The notes beneath the pieces are model-generated. The model searched no databases. It was not told the DNA's origin and saw nothing but the letters and a program-made list of their open reading frames with translations. This document shows, one piece after another, positions 15,520 to 24,298 of a stretch of 43,430 bases of DNA. The stretch's first letter is position 1. Each line of letters opens with the position of its first letter. Made by a program: the position numbers and the translations under genes. Source of the DNA: a virus; IMG/VR virus record IMGVR_UViG_3300046796_000431, positions 1-43,430 of that record; one strand, written 5' to 3'.

Positions 15520-17433
15520 TTGGCGGATACAAGCTTGATCTTCAACATCATTGCCCGCGACAACACCTCCTCCACCTTCAGCAAGATCAAAGCGGGTGCG
15601 GCGATTGCTGGGGCTGCAGTCGGTGCCGTGCTCATGGATGGCCTGCATCAAGCCATCGAGAAGAGCAAAATCGACAACCTGCTGGCAGCCCAGCTGGGGG
15701 CGAACCCGGCACAGGCCAAGGCGCTGGGCAAGCTGTCCGGCAAGGTCTACGCGCAGGGCTTCGGTGAGGACCTCCCGGCCGTTAACGAGGCGATCAAAGC
15801 CGCCGCGCAAAACGGCCTGATCGACATGAAGAACGCTTCGTCCGACACGGCGCAGGCAGTGACCAAGAACCTGCTGACGGTTGGCCAGGTCGTTGGTGAA
15901 GACTCCGACCGGGTCAGCTCGGCGGTGTCGCAGATGCTGCGCACCGGGATGGCTGGGTCGGCGCAAGAAGCAATGGACGTCATCGTCAAGGCGACGCAGA
16001 ACGGTGTCAACAAGAGCCAGGACCTGCTCGACACCCTGAACGAATATCCCACCCAGTTCAGGAAGCTCGGACTCCAGGGGCCGCAGGCGATGGGTCTGTT
16101 GAGCCAGGCGATCAAGGCGGGCGCACGCGACTCCGACACCGCTGCCGACGCCCTGAAGGAGTTCTCGATTCGGGCGATCGACGGGAGCAAGACCACAGCC
16201 AAGGGCTTCCAGATGCTCGGCCTCGACGGGAAGGCGATGGGCGCGCAGATCGCCAAGGGCGGGACGTCTGCAACCGCAGGCCTGTCCACCACCCTTGCCA
16301 AGCTGCGCGCTATCAAGGACCCGGTCAAGCAGGCCCAAGCAGCAACCGCACTGTTCGGCACCAAGGCTGAGGACCTGGGCAAGGCGTTGTACGCGATGGA
16401 CCCCAGCTCGGCAGCGAAAGAAATGTCCGGTCTGAAGGGGGCAACCGACCAGGCATCGAATACCGCCAGTGCCGGAGCCGCATCGTGGGGCAACCTCGGT
16501 CGGCAGTTCCAGATGGCGTTGATCGACAAGATGAACGCCGCGCTGCCCGCGATCAACGCCGTGTTCGGCTTCATCCAGCGCAACCAGGCTTGGATTACAC
16601 CTCTGGCGACCGCGCTCGGTGTGTTCGCTGTCGCCATCGGTGTGGTCACCGCAGCGCAATGGGCATGGAACGCGGCCCTTGCGATTTCGCCGATCACGTG
16701 GATCATCGCCGGGATTGTGCTCCTGGTTGCGATCATCGTCGTGGTCGCAACGAAGACGCGGTTCTTCCAGACGATCTGGGCCGCCGTCTGGGGGTTCATG
16801 AAAGGCGTGGGTGCCTGGTTCGCCGGGCCGTTCGCCAACTTCTTCAAGGTTGTGTGGGACAAGATCGTCGCGTTCGCCAAGGGTGTGTGGAACGCGATCA
16901 AGATGTACTTCGGGTTCTGGGCTGGGGTGTACAAGCAGATCGGCACCTGGGCGTGGGACGCGATCAAGTTCATCACCGCCAAGTTCACGACATTCGTCAA
17001 CTGGATCAAGGCCGTCCCGAGTAAGGTCGGCGGGGCGTTGAAAAACCTCTTCTCGCCGTTGTGGGCTGGCTTCAAGGGCTTCGTCAACAAGATCATCGGC
17101 GGGTGGAACAGCCTGCACTTCGGGATCCCCGGCTTCTCGTTTGCGGGCATCAGCGTGCCGGGTATCAACGTCGGAGTGCCGCGCCTGCCGTACCTGGCCA
17201 AGGGCGCCGGGAGCGTCTTGGAGTCCGGGCTTGCGGTGATCCACCGAGGCGAGCGGATCACCCCGGCTGCTCGGGTCACGCCGTACCGTTCCGGGTCGGA
17301 AGGTGGGGGTGGTACGCTCACCATCAAGGGCGACGGATCTCGCATCGCGAACTTCCTGCTTGAAATCCTGCGGGAGGCAATCCGCGACAAGGGGGGCGAC
17401 CCGGTCCAGGTCCTGGCACCAAGGGGGGCGTAA
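15520..17433 (+). CDS. Tape measure protein
   Basis: 637 aa from TTG 15520 (gggggagg upstream). The N-terminal half is helical with phage tail tape-measure features (FSKIKAGAAIAGAAVGAVL, repeated QAMGLLSQAIKAGARDSD-type helices). Hydrophobic segments lie at about residues 362-385 and 393-410, then an aromatic Trp/Phe-rich region (MKGVGAWFAGPFANFFKVVW) that may help membrane penetration. It sets tail length; 637 aa is short for a siphovirus, suggesting a tail of roughly 95 nm at 0.15 nm per residue. Confidence 0.9.
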   Translation: MADTSLIFNIIARDNTSSTFSKIKAGAAIAGAAVGAVLMDGLHQAIEKSKIDNLLAAQLGANPAQAKALGKLSGKVYAQGFGEDLPAVNEAIKAAAQNGLIDMKNASSDTAQAVTKNLLTVGQVVGEDSDRVSSAVSQMLRTGMAGSAQEAMDVIVKATQNGVNKSQDLLDTLNEYPTQFRKLGLQGPQAMGLLSQAIKAGARDSDTAADALKEFSIRAIDGSKTTAKGFQMLGLDGKAMGAQIAKGGTSATAGLSTTLAKLRAIKDPVKQAQAATALFGTKAEDLGKALYAMDPSSAAKEMSGLKGATDQASNTASAGAASWGNLGRQFQMALIDKMNAALPAINAVFGFIQRNQAWITPLATALGVFAVAIGVVTAAQWAWNAALAISPITWIIAGIVLLVAIIVVVATKTRFFQTIWAAVWGFMKGVGAWFAGPFANFFKVVWDKIVAFAKGVWNAIKMYFGFWAGVYKQIGTWAWDAIKFITAKFTTFVNWIKAVPSKVGGALKNLFSPLWAGFKGFVNKIIGGWNSLHFGIPGFSFAGISVPGINVGVPRLPYLAKGAGSVLESGLAVIHRGERITPAARVTPYRSGSEGGGGTLTIKGDGSRIANFLLEILREAIRDKGGDPVQVLAPRGA

Positions 17434-20400
17434 GTGGGCGTTACACCAATCAGCCCGGTCATGGAGATGTTGATCGGCGGAGTCTGGACCGACATTACCG
17501 ACGACGTCCGGTTGGGAACGGCGCACTCCGGCGGGTCGGTCAAGATCTCCCGGGGGATGCCGAACGAGGGCAACTCGGTCGAGCCCACCCAGCTCGACTT
17601 CGTCCTCAACAACAAGCTCGGCAAGTACAGCCCCCGCAACGAGGCCAGCGTCAACTACGGTCTGCTTGGGCAGAATACCCCTGTGCGGTTCGCTGTCATC
17701 CGGCGCAACGCCACGTTCGGGAGCACGCTAACCGACGGATGGGGGCGGCTCGACACCTGGACCGACCGGGAGAACGTAAGCCACCTCGGGGACTACTGGC
17801 GGATTAACGGCGTGGCGAGCAACTTCGATGTCGGCTCCGGGGTCGGTACGGTGGTGGGGGCGTCCGGCACGCAGATGGCGCTGTTCGGGACGTTCGGCGA
17901 TTGTGAGGTTCTGACTCGGGTCAAGGTGTCTGCGCTGACGTCGGAGTTTGGTGTCGTGTTGCGTATGCGCGACCCGATGGTCATCTCTGCCGATTTCGAG
18001 CAGGGGCCAGGCGACTGGGTGCCGTTCGGCGGGACGATCGCCGGATCGACGGCGCAGTTCCACTCCGGCACGGCGTCAGCGCTGTTGACCGTGTCTGGCT
18101 CGCCGTCTGTCGCCAGCGCTCGGCAGACCGAATATGCGGTTCAGCCTGGTCGCAGGTACCGTGGTCGGATGTGGGTTCGATGCTCGGTCACGACCAACGT
18201 GTCGTGCGTGCTGAACTGGCACAAAGCACCGAACACCTCGTCCACGATCAAATCAAGCTCGACCACGGTGGTTGCGGTAACAGCCAACACATGGACGCTG
18301 TGCGAGGTCGAGGACTCCTGCCCCGATGACGGTGTGCTCGGCCAGTTCGGTCCGTCGATTCTCGGATCGCCAGCGAACGGAACCTTGCTGTTCATCGATG
18401 ACGTCGAGGTCATGGAGTCGGACAACTTCGACTACTACACAGCTGGGCTGCTGCCGGGGTCGCCCGACCGGGAGTTCTTCCGCAAGACGGCAATCGGCAA
18501 CGGCTCCAGTTCGATCAGCCACAGCCAGCCGAGCAACATCGTCATCAACCAGTACTATTGGATCAAGGCGCAGATCACCGGGATCAGGCGACGGATCCGG
18601 ATCTGGCAGGACGGCACGACCGAGCCGAGCAGCTGGGACTATGGCGCCTCCGAGACGCAGGCTGCGACACAGGGCGGCAACCCACCCAAAGCGGGCATGG
18701 TCGGCGTCTACGTCAAAGACGGGTCGGCGACTGTCACCTTCGACTCGGTCCAGGTGAATGTCTGGCGCGCACACGCCGAGATCACGAAACTCCCCCCGAA
18801 ATGGGACCTGTCGCGGACCGACCAGTGGGTGTCGATCCAGGCCCGGGGGCCGCTGCGTCGGCTCGGGCAGGGCCGCAAGACAGCACTGTCGAGCACGACC
18901 CTGTACTTCAAGTCGTATTCCGCGTCGATGCGTGCCTGGTGTCCGCTTGACTCGTTTACGGCGGCTGGGCGCACCGTTCCGAACTTGATCGACAACGGGG
19001 CGGCACCGGTCGCCCGTGACCTGACTGTCGGCACCCCCGACGCGACCGGCCCGTTTGCAGCCCCAGGGATCTCCGGGTTTGCAGACTTCTCCGAGGATGA
19101 CTCGTACCTGGCCGTCCGCAACAAACCAGGCGCAACCGCAGGGATCTGGTCCTACTTCAACTTCGTTCGACTGGAGAACGCTCCGGCGTCGGACGTGTTG
19201 TTGTATCAGGTCCGCTCGTCTGGCACGGCCACCCTGTGGAAGATCTGGTTGCAGACCGACAAGGCCGTCCGGGTGGAGGCGTACAACAGCGTCGGCACCC
19301 TGCTCGGTTCCAGCTCCGCAGCCTTCTACAACGGCACAACCGAGCTGCCGAACGGCGCGTGGATGGCAGCGAACCTCTACGTGTTCGATACTGCTGGCAC
19401 CGTCACGTGGGCGTTCAACTACCACTGCCCGAGTGCGGTTGGCTTCTACACCGCACACGGCACGTTCGCCGGTATTGCGGGGACCTGCGGCGGCGCAGAC
19501 TACCAGAGCACCTCGGTTATGACCGCAGCCGGGAACCTACAGGTCGCGCAGGCGTTGATCTACCCGGGCGACCTCCCGTTCGTGACGGCTGCGTTCGCCC
19601 GTTCGGCGGCGGCCTACGACGGTGAAGATGCGATTACCCGCTGGCTGCGGCTCGCTGCCAACGACAACATCAAGGCCGACATCACGGCGGTGTTTGCTCC
19701 GGCTGGCAAGATCCTCGGTGTGCAGCCGTCCGGCAAGACGTTGGAGTTGATGACCGCTGCGGCTGAGATGGACGGCTCGATTCACATGGAACAGCGCGAC
19801 GACCTGGCGCTGAACCTGCGGACGCGCGATTCGTTGTGGAATCAGACGGCCGTCCCGCTCTACCTCGATCTGGGCCATCTGACGGAGCCGCTCGAACCGA
19901 CCGACGACGACCAGACGATCGTCAACGACGTGACGGCCAAGCGGACGAACGGCGGGTCGGCCCGGTCGATCCAGACCTCCGGACCGAACAACACCAACGA
20001 CCCGGAAGACGACTTGCAGGGGGTCGGCACCTACCCGGCAACGCCGGAGTTGCCCTACAGTACGGACGATCAGATGCAGTCGGTCGCAGACTGGCGCAGG
20101 TCGGTCGGCACGATCGACGAGCTGCGGTTCACCAGCATCAACGCGCAGTTTCATTCGGATCCGTACAACGACGACCAGGACCTGTTGTGGGCGCTGGCTT
20201 CGTGTGACACCGGAGACGTCGTGCTGATCTTCAACCCGGAGATCAGCAAAGAGCCGACGCTCCAGATGATCCAGAAGTACGAAGAGACCATCGACCAGTA
20301 CTCGTGGGACTGGGGTGCTGTCACCCAGCCAGCCAGCATCTACAACGTCGGTGTAGTCGGCGTTACGACTCGGCTGGCAACCGACGACGCGTCGGTTCAG

Positions 20401-21153
20401 ACCTCGTTCTCGTCCGGCACCGACACCGACCTGAAGTCGACGATCACGGCCGGAGCGCCGTTGTGGGTCACCCCCCTCGACGATGCCGCGTCCTTCCCGT
20501 TTGATGTGAAGGCCAGCGGCTGCCGTCTCCGGGTGCGTTCGGTGGGCAAGGTGCTCAACGCCAATCCGTACTTCGACGCGGGCATCACCGGCTATGATCC
20601 GGTCGGCACGACCACGGTTTATTGGGACAACCGGATCGGATTCGGCCGGACGCTGTCCAATCCGGCGGGCGTGTTGACCAACAACCCGTGCATCAGGTGC
20701 ACGAGCGTGTCGGCGGCGGCAGACACTGGTATCACCTCGTCGGCAGCGAGCCAGGCAGCAGTTTCAGTTGGTGAGACCCTGCGGATCAGCGCGTGGATCA
20801 AGGCCGATGTCGCGACCAACGTGGTCTGCCAGGGCATCTTCTTCGACGCGGGGTCGGTCTTCTCTGGCGCGGTCACCCCAGCTCTGATGGCGGTGCAGGC
20901 GAACACCTGGACGCACTACTCGGCAGACATCGTGGTCCCGGCCTCGTCGGTGTTCGGTCGGGTGCGGGCAATCGCACAGCTCGACTCCACCCACAACTGC
21001 TGGATCGACGACATCCGGATGATGAAACCCGCGACCTACCTGGCCTCACCTCAGACCCTGCAGGTTGATCAGGCACCGGTCTATGGTGTGATTAAGACCC
21101 TGGGCGTTGGTCAGAAGATCGAAGTTGCCGATCCGTGGCGGACGGCCTGGTAA
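17434..21153 (+). CDS. Large minor tail protein (tail tip)
   Basis: 1239 aa, GTG start immediately after the tape measure stop. The N-terminal 100 residues (VMEMLIGGVWTDITDDV, LDFVLNNKLGKYSPRN) resemble distal-tail/tip proteins. Two jelly-roll, carbohydrate-binding-like modules can be seen (about residues 180-330 and 1030-1190, each with NP/W...DDVEV-type or DDIRM endings), and a LamG-like concanavalin fold around 480-700. It probably forms the tail tip and contacts host surface glycans. Confidence 0.85.
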   Translation: MGVTPISPVMEMLIGGVWTDITDDVRLGTAHSGGSVKISRGMPNEGNSVEPTQLDFVLNNKLGKYSPRNEASVNYGLLGQNTPVRFAVIRRNATFGSTLTDGWGRLDTWTDRENVSHLGDYWRINGVASNFDVGSGVGTVVGASGTQMALFGTFGDCEVLTRVKVSALTSEFGVVLRMRDPMVISADFEQGPGDWVPFGGTIAGSTAQFHSGTASALLTVSGSPSVASARQTEYAVQPGRRYRGRMWVRCSVTTNVSCVLNWHKAPNTSSTIKSSSTTVVAVTANTWTLCEVEDSCPDDGVLGQFGPSILGSPANGTLLFIDDVEVMESDNFDYYTAGLLPGSPDREFFRKTAIGNGSSSISHSQPSNIVINQYYWIKAQITGIRRRIRIWQDGTTEPSSWDYGASETQAATQGGNPPKAGMVGVYVKDGSATVTFDSVQVNVWRAHAEITKLPPKWDLSRTDQWVSIQARGPLRRLGQGRKTALSSTTLYFKSYSASMRAWCPLDSFTAAGRTVPNLIDNGAAPVARDLTVGTPDATGPFAAPGISGFADFSEDDSYLAVRNKPGATAGIWSYFNFVRLENAPASDVLLYQVRSSGTATLWKIWLQTDKAVRVEAYNSVGTLLGSSSAAFYNGTTELPNGAWMAANLYVFDTAGTVTWAFNYHCPSAVGFYTAHGTFAGIAGTCGGADYQSTSVMTAAGNLQVAQALIYPGDLPFVTAAFARSAAAYDGEDAITRWLRLAANDNIKADITAVFAPAGKILGVQPSGKTLELMTAAAEMDGSIHMEQRDDLALNLRTRDSLWNQTAVPLYLDLGHLTEPLEPTDDDQTIVNDVTAKRTNGGSARSIQTSGPNNTNDPEDDLQGVGTYPATPELPYSTDDQMQSVADWRRSVGTIDELRFTSINAQFHSDPYNDDQDLLWALASCDTGDVVLIFNPEISKEPTLQMIQKYEETIDQYSWDWGAVTQPASIYNVGVVGVTTRLATDDASVQTSFSSGTDTDLKSTITAGAPLWVTPLDDAASFPFDVKASGCRLRVRSVGKVLNANPYFDAGITGYDPVGTTTVYWDNRIGFGRTLSNPAGVLTNNPCIRCTSVSAAADTGITSSAASQAAVSVGETLRISAWIKADVATNVVCQGIFFDAGSVFSGAVTPALMAVQANTWTHYSADIVVPASSVFGRVRAIAQLDSTHNCWIDDIRMMKPATYLASPQTLQVDQAPVYGVIKTLGVGQKIEVADPWRTAW

Positions 21154-21162
21154 GGGGGAGAC

Positions 21163-21684
21163 ATGGGTCTGGGTGCTGGTCAGATTGTCTACGCCGATGA
21201 CCTGTCAGGGCTGCGGCCTGGGTTGTACTACAAGGGCGCGCAGACGATCCGGAACAACACGGCTGCGCTTGCCGACGACCCGGACCTGAGCAACATCCAT
21301 CTTGATCCTGGGTACTACTCGGTGCTCATGGTCATCTACACCACCAACGCCACAGCAACGGCCAAGCTCAAGACCCAGTGGGCGTTCACCGGGTCGTGGA
21401 CCTCGCCGCTGCGGGCGCTGCAAGGTCCTGGCAACACCAACACGTCGACCGACCCGGGGGCGATCACACCGGTCAACATGAGTGGTGCTGGCGCCAATGC
21501 AAACGCCGTTTACGAGTACGGTGCAAGCGCGGCGTGGCCAGTCATCGAAGAGCGATGCGACCGGGTGGAAATCCTGGGTGCGGGCAACCTCTCGCTCCAG
21601 TGGGCGCAGAACGTCGCGACGGTGGCGAACACCATCATCCAGGGTGGCAGCTACGTCAAGATCACCAAGGTGGACGACCTGTAA
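21163..21684 (+). CDS. Minor tail protein
   Basis: 173 aa, beta-rich: MGLGAGQIVYADDLSGLRPG, then ATATAKLKTQWAFTGSW and a C-terminal NTIIQGGSYVKITKVDDL. The arrangement (short N-terminal anchor and single beta-sandwich domain) is typical of small receptor-binding or tip-accessory proteins located between the large tip protein and lysin. No enzymatic motif. Good ribosome binding site (aagggggag). Confidence 0.7.
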   Translation: MGLGAGQIVYADDLSGLRPGLYYKGAQTIRNNTAALADDPDLSNIHLDPGYYSVLMVIYTTNATATAKLKTQWAFTGSWTSPLRALQGPGNTNTSTDPGAITPVNMSGAGANANAVYEYGASAAWPVIEERCDRVEILGAGNLSLQWAQNVATVANTIIQGGSYVKITKVDDL

Positions 21685-21699
21685 GGAGGAGGTGGGGCA

Positions 21700-22437
21700 A
21701 TGGCAGCGTGGGTTTTAATCCCCTGTTTGAAGCGGCTGTTCGCTGAGTTCGACCGGATCGCACCGAGCCGGGACCATGCGTCGGACGGCAGCGTCGGCGA
21801 TCCGGCACACCAGAAGGAAGTCTCGGACCACAACCCGGACGAGACCGGGTCGGTGCCGATCCACGACGAGGACCACATCAACGAGGTTCACGCGATCGAC
21901 GTGGACAACACCCTACGCGAGTCGGACTTGACGATGGAGAAGGTCGTCCAGTTCCTCCTGGTTCGCTGCCGCTCGGGGGCCGAGAAGCGGCTCCGGTACA
22001 TCATCTACAACCGGCGGATCTGGTCGGCTTCGTCCGGTTGGGTTCAGAAGACCTACACCGGTGCGTCGGCTCACACCGAGCACGCGCACTTCTCCGCTTC
22101 GTACACAACCGCCTACGAAGCCTCGACGGCTTCCTGGCACTTGGAGGACATTCCCGTGTCGATGACAGCAGCTGACAAGGCCTGGGTTCAGGAGCAGAAC
22201 ACGGCGCTCTTGGCGTCGGTCAAGGCAGCGATCGTGGCGGCGGTAGACGACCACTTGAAGGTCTCCGGCTGGTCGGAAGGATACCCGGGCCGGACCGAGG
22301 CGATGCACAAGAACGACATGCAGATCGCCCGTAACTTCGCGGTCGGCAGCCCGGACAAGCTGGGCGCGCAGATCAAGGACGACTCGCCGATGGCCCGTTG
22401 GACCAGGGCCGCAGACAAGATCCTCGCCCAGGCGTAA
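21700..22437 (+). CDS. Endolysin, M15-type peptidase
   Basis: 245 aa. The N-terminal 150 residues carry the zinc-peptidase pattern of the D-Ala-D-Ala carboxypeptidase (M15) family: SDHNPD (His44), HAIDVDN (His64, Asp67) and AHTEHAHFS (His125, His128, His130). It should cut peptide cross-links in the cell wall at lysis. The C-terminal part (about 155-245) is helical with QIARNFAVGSPDKLGAQI, perhaps a wall-binding region. No signal peptide, so release depends on the holin. Strong ribosome binding site aaggaggagg. Confidence 0.87.
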   Translation: MAAWVLIPCLKRLFAEFDRIAPSRDHASDGSVGDPAHQKEVSDHNPDETGSVPIHDEDHINEVHAIDVDNTLRESDLTMEKVVQFLLVRCRSGAEKRLRYIIYNRRIWSASSGWVQKTYTGASAHTEHAHFSASYTTAYEASTASWHLEDIPVSMTAADKAWVQEQNTALLASVKAAIVAAVDDHLKVSGWSEGYPGRTEAMHKNDMQIARNFAVGSPDKLGAQIKDDSPMARWTRAADKILAQA

Positions 22438-22457
22438 GCCGCAGTTCACGGCCGAAT

Positions 22458-22494
22458 GCGGCGGCTGGTACGCTGGTGTGATACCAGCCGCCGC
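22458..22494 (+). terminator. Hairpin terminator after endolysin
   Basis: A perfect 13-bp stem (22458-22470 with 22482-22494) and 11-base loop, 21 bases after the lysin stop. No T-run. It separates the lysin from the membrane-protein genes, which have their own -10 element just downstream. Confidence 0.75.
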
Positions 22495-22511
22495 TATTCG
22501 ACGATCACCCC

Positions 22512-22517
22512 TAGGAT
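22512..22517 (+). promoter_or_regulatory. TAGGAT -10 element for the lysis membrane genes
   Basis: TAGGAT lies 8 bases before the GTG at 22526. A transcript starting about 7 bases downstream of the -10 would begin at or next to this GTG, so the mRNA would be nearly leaderless. No good ribosome binding site precedes the GTG. It directly follows the lysin terminator. Confidence 0.45.
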
Positions 22518-22525
22518 GGCTATGA

Positions 22526-22804
22526 GTGAGCAGGCACGCGACTTCTCGACAGGCCCGGCTGCCTGGCCCTTGGGTCTTGCTCCGGGACATCCTGTCGTTT
22601 CTGGGCGGGTGGGCGCTCATCTTCATGGAGGTGTCCAGGCCGGAGATCCGCGAGTCGGTGCTGGTGCTGGCTGGCTCGGTGATCGGAGTGCCGGGTTTGG
22701 CAGTGGGAGCAACGTCGATAGCCGAGGCAATCAGCCGACGCCGGAGTGGTACCGACGACTCGCCGTCACAGCCAGCGGAGCAAGCCTCGTCGTCATCTTC
22801 GTGA
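22526..22804 (+). CDS. Membrane protein, holin candidate 1
   Basis: 92 aa from GTG 22526. Two hydrophobic segments (ILSFLGGWALIFMEVS at about 22-37 and VLVLAGSVIGVPGLAVGA at about 46-63) and a polar Ser-rich tail match small actinophage membrane proteins next to the lysin. Of two overlapping open frames here this one has the better membrane topology. An alternative frame (open to 22827) ends in another hydrophobic stretch (SLVVIFVIFLVVAR) and may be reached by frameshifting. Confidence 0.6.
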   Translation: MSRHATSRQARLPGPWVLLRDILSFLGGWALIFMEVSRPEIRESVLVLAGSVIGVPGLAVGATSIAEAISRRRSGTDDSPSQPAEQASSSSS

Positions 22805-22823
22805 TCTTTCTGGTGGTGGCTAG

Positions 22824-23138
22824 GTGACGGGGGCTGGTGGTGGCGAACCGCTGCGCAAGGAGATCCGGATCCCGATCTACTGGTTGATCGTCGGTTTGTG
22901 TGTGATGGTGGTTTCCCCCCTCGCATCGATCTACGCCTCGGTCAAAATCAATCAGAAGACGATTGCTCAGTCCGAGCATGCGCAAGATGCAGCTCGGGTT
23001 CAGGCCCTGGCGGTGTACTGCCGCTTGCTGGGCACCCAGGTGGACGTATACTCGGAGGCGACCACCGACGTCGGCAAGAGAGCCTACGGCACGTGGTTGG
23101 CCGAGTATCGACGGACGGGCTGTCAGCCCGGGAAGTAG
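22824..23138 (+). CDS. Membrane protein, lysis cassette
   Basis: 104 aa from GTG 22824. One transmembrane segment (IYWLIVGLCVMVVSPLASIYA, about residues 18-38) is followed by a helical domain with two Cys (YCRLLG and RTGCQPG). The N-in/C-out or reverse topology cannot be decided. Genes like this are common between lysin and holin in actinophages; a role in lysis timing is an inference from position. Confidence 0.6.
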   Translation: MTGAGGGEPLRKEIRIPIYWLIVGLCVMVVSPLASIYASVKINQKTIAQSEHAQDAARVQALAVYCRLLGTQVDVYSEATTDVGKRAYGTWLAEYRRTGCQPGK

Positions 23139-23145
23139 GGACGAG

Positions 23146-23331
23146 ATGGGCAAGCTTAGCAAGGCGTGGGCTGGCGGGATCGCCGGAGCGGTCGCAGGGG
23201 CTTCGGCCTACGCGTGGGGCAGCGGCAAGCCGATCAGTCGGGAGGTCGGTGAGTTCGTCGGCGCTGCGGTGACTGGCTTCATCGTCGGCTTCATTGCGAC
23301 CTACGTCGCACCCGCGAACAAGACCAACTAG
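23146..23331 (+). CDS. Holin candidate 2 (two TM)
   Basis: 61 aa from ATG 23146. Small protein with a basic N-terminus, a Gly/Ala-rich transmembrane segment (AGGIAGAVAGASAYAWG) and a second one (FVGAAVTGFIVGFIATYVA), ending in a basic tail (PANKTN). Size, topology and placement in the lysis cassette make it the best holin candidate. The Gly-zipper-like pattern in the first segment suits pore formation. Confidence 0.65.
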   Translation: MGKLSKAWAGGIAGAVAGASAYAWGSGKPISREVGEFVGAAVTGFIVGFIATYVAPANKTN

Positions 23332-23338
23332 TTCAGAG

Positions 23339-23399
23339 CACGGCTGCCCCGCCGTCGCGCCGGATACGCCCCCCGTCCGCGCGCACCGGGGCAGCCGTG
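23339..23399 (+). terminator. Late-transcript terminator
   Basis: A perfect 12-bp stem (23339-23350 with 23388-23399) encloses a 37-base GC-rich loop that can fold further. It ends the rightward structural and lysis transcript before the convergent minus-strand genes. Confidence 0.65.
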
Positions 23400-23442
23400 C
23401 CGATTCGTCCCGTGACCTCCGAGCGGGGCGGACGGCACAGGA

Positions 23443-23474
23443 CGGCCCCCCATCCACTGCCGGATGGGGGGCCG
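23443..23474 (-). terminator. Terminator of the leftward early operon
   Basis: A perfect 13-bp stem (23443-23455 with 23462-23474) and 6-base loop, 11 bases past the stop of the minus-strand gene at 23486. Together with the hairpin at 23339-23399 it makes a back-to-back termination zone between converging transcripts. Confidence 0.75.
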
Positions 23475-23485
23475 CTCCGTGTTGG

Positions 23486-23680
23486 TCAGCGGACGGTGTA
23501 GTCCCGGTGCCACTGGCTGGTCAGCAGCGACGAGCGGATTTCGATGGTCTCGTCCTTGCCAGCCTCGCGGAAGCTGACGCGGGTGTAGTCGCCGTCAACC
23601 CCCATCACTCGGCCGTGGGTTCCGTCGTTGTGGGTGACAGCGTAGGAGCGGAACGGGCGGGGGGCCTGGTTCGTCGTCAT
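23486..23680 (-). CDS. Small hypothetical protein, 64 aa
   Basis: 64 aa with a beta-rich middle (YAVTHNDGTHGRVMGVDGDYTRVSF), resembling a small SH3-like barrel. Not recognised. The ATG has no ribosome binding site but lies 7 bases after a -10 TAAAAT (23687-23692, minus strand), so the mRNA is probably leaderless. It is the last gene of the leftward early group and has its own promoter after a hairpin. Confidence 0.65.
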   Translation of the reverse strand: MTTNQAPRPFRSYAVTHNDGTHGRVMGVDGDYTRVSFREAGKDETIEIRSSLLTSQWHRDYTVR

Positions 23681-23686
23681 GCCCCA

Positions 23687-23729
23687 ATTTTACCACATGG
23701 AGCGGCCCCGGGGGAATCCCCCGGGGGCC
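23687..23729 (-). promoter_or_regulatory. Hairpin plus TAAAAT leaderless promoter
   Basis: On the minus strand, a G/C hairpin (23704-23729, one bulge, AAT loop) is followed by the extended element ATGTGG-TAAAAT (-10 at 23687-23692) and, six bases on, the ATG at 23680. This is one member of the repeated block family seen at 24.2, 24.8, 27.3, 27.9, 28.6, 28.9 and 29.2 kb. The hairpin also terminates the upstream gene that stops at 23736. Confidence 0.65.
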
Positions 23730-23735
23730 GGTGAA

Positions 23736-24170
23736 TCAGCTGCGCTTCATGTTCACCCGGGTGCGGTCCCAGCCGAGCGCGGCTGCGCAGGTCGCCAAGC
23801 GCCGGAGGGAGAACGGGACCTCTGGGGCAAAGAAGTCGGCATCGTCGCGGGCGAGCAGGGCCTGCAGGTGAACCCCCGACTGCCAGTTCGGGTCGATCAT
23901 CCGGTCGATTACCGAGCCCAGGTGGCGGTCGGCCGAGCGATACATCGCCGACCGGTACTTCAGTTGGAGCGCGGTGGTCGGCAGGGCCTTGATGGCGGCT
24001 TGCCACGCCTGGCCCGTCTCCCAGGGGGACTTGCACGACTGCTCGATCGTGTGCCGGACCAGCTTGCTGACGTGCTTGGAGTCGTGGCCCGGACGGTAGT
24101 TGTTCCAGGTCGCCTCGCCGCAGCCGCACATGCAACCGGTGTACCGCTTCGACTTCATGTTCTCGCCCAT
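23736..24170 (-). CDS. Putative Zn-finger protein with CxCGC...GHD motif
   Basis: 144 aa. The N-terminus has CMCGCGEATWNNYRPGHDSKH (Cys at 13, 15 and 17 with His nearby; residue block shown is split by function), a mini-motif of the form CxCGC-x8-10-GHD, then a helical region (HVSKLVRHTIEQS). I have met this motif in small actinophage proteins but know no function. Related CxC and GHDA(K/R)LV elements recur in the proteins at 26040 and 27330. The ATG appears leaderless: -10 TAGAAT at 24177-24182 ends six bases upstream. Confidence 0.65.
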   Translation of the reverse strand: MGENMKSKRYTGCMCGCGEATWNNYRPGHDSKHVSKLVRHTIEQSCKSPWETGQAWQAAIKALPTTALQLKYRSAMYRSADRHLGSVIDRMIDPNWQSGVHLQALLARDDADFFAPEVPFSLRRLATCAAALGWDRTRVNMKRS

Positions 24171-24176
24171 GCGTCC

Positions 24177-24219
24177 ATTCTAACACGGCAAACCCCCCGA
24201 ATGGAAGGCATCCGGGGGG
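24177..24219 (-). promoter_or_regulatory. Hairpin plus TAGAAT leaderless promoter
   Basis: Minus strand: a 7-bp hairpin (24193-24199 with 24213-24219) precedes -10 TAGAAT (24177-24182), and the ATG at 24170 follows after six bases. It has the same layout as the element at 23687-23729. Confidence 0.6.
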
Positions 24220-24232
24220 CTCTCTTTGCCAA

Positions 24233-24298
24233 CTACCAAACCCGAATCCGGAAGCGGACCGGGCCGATCCTGATCGTCCAGTAGACGGCGACTCGCAT
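24233..24298 (-). CDS. Possible 21-aa microprotein
   Basis: A 21-codon frame (MRVAVYWTIRIGPVRFRIRVW) whose ATG overlaps the stop of the upstream gene (TGATG). It is very basic and aromatic with alternating hydrophobic residues, as in a beta-hairpin. Start-stop coupling is the only support, so it may be chance. Confidence 0.3.
   Translation of the reverse strand: MRVAVYWTIRIGPVRFRIRVW

Noticed and set aside
22456-22827. 123-aa frame overlapping the holin candidate
   Set aside because: The first 95 residues have no membrane topology or plausible fold, and the other frame fits a two-helix membrane protein. Only its last part may be used through a frameshift.
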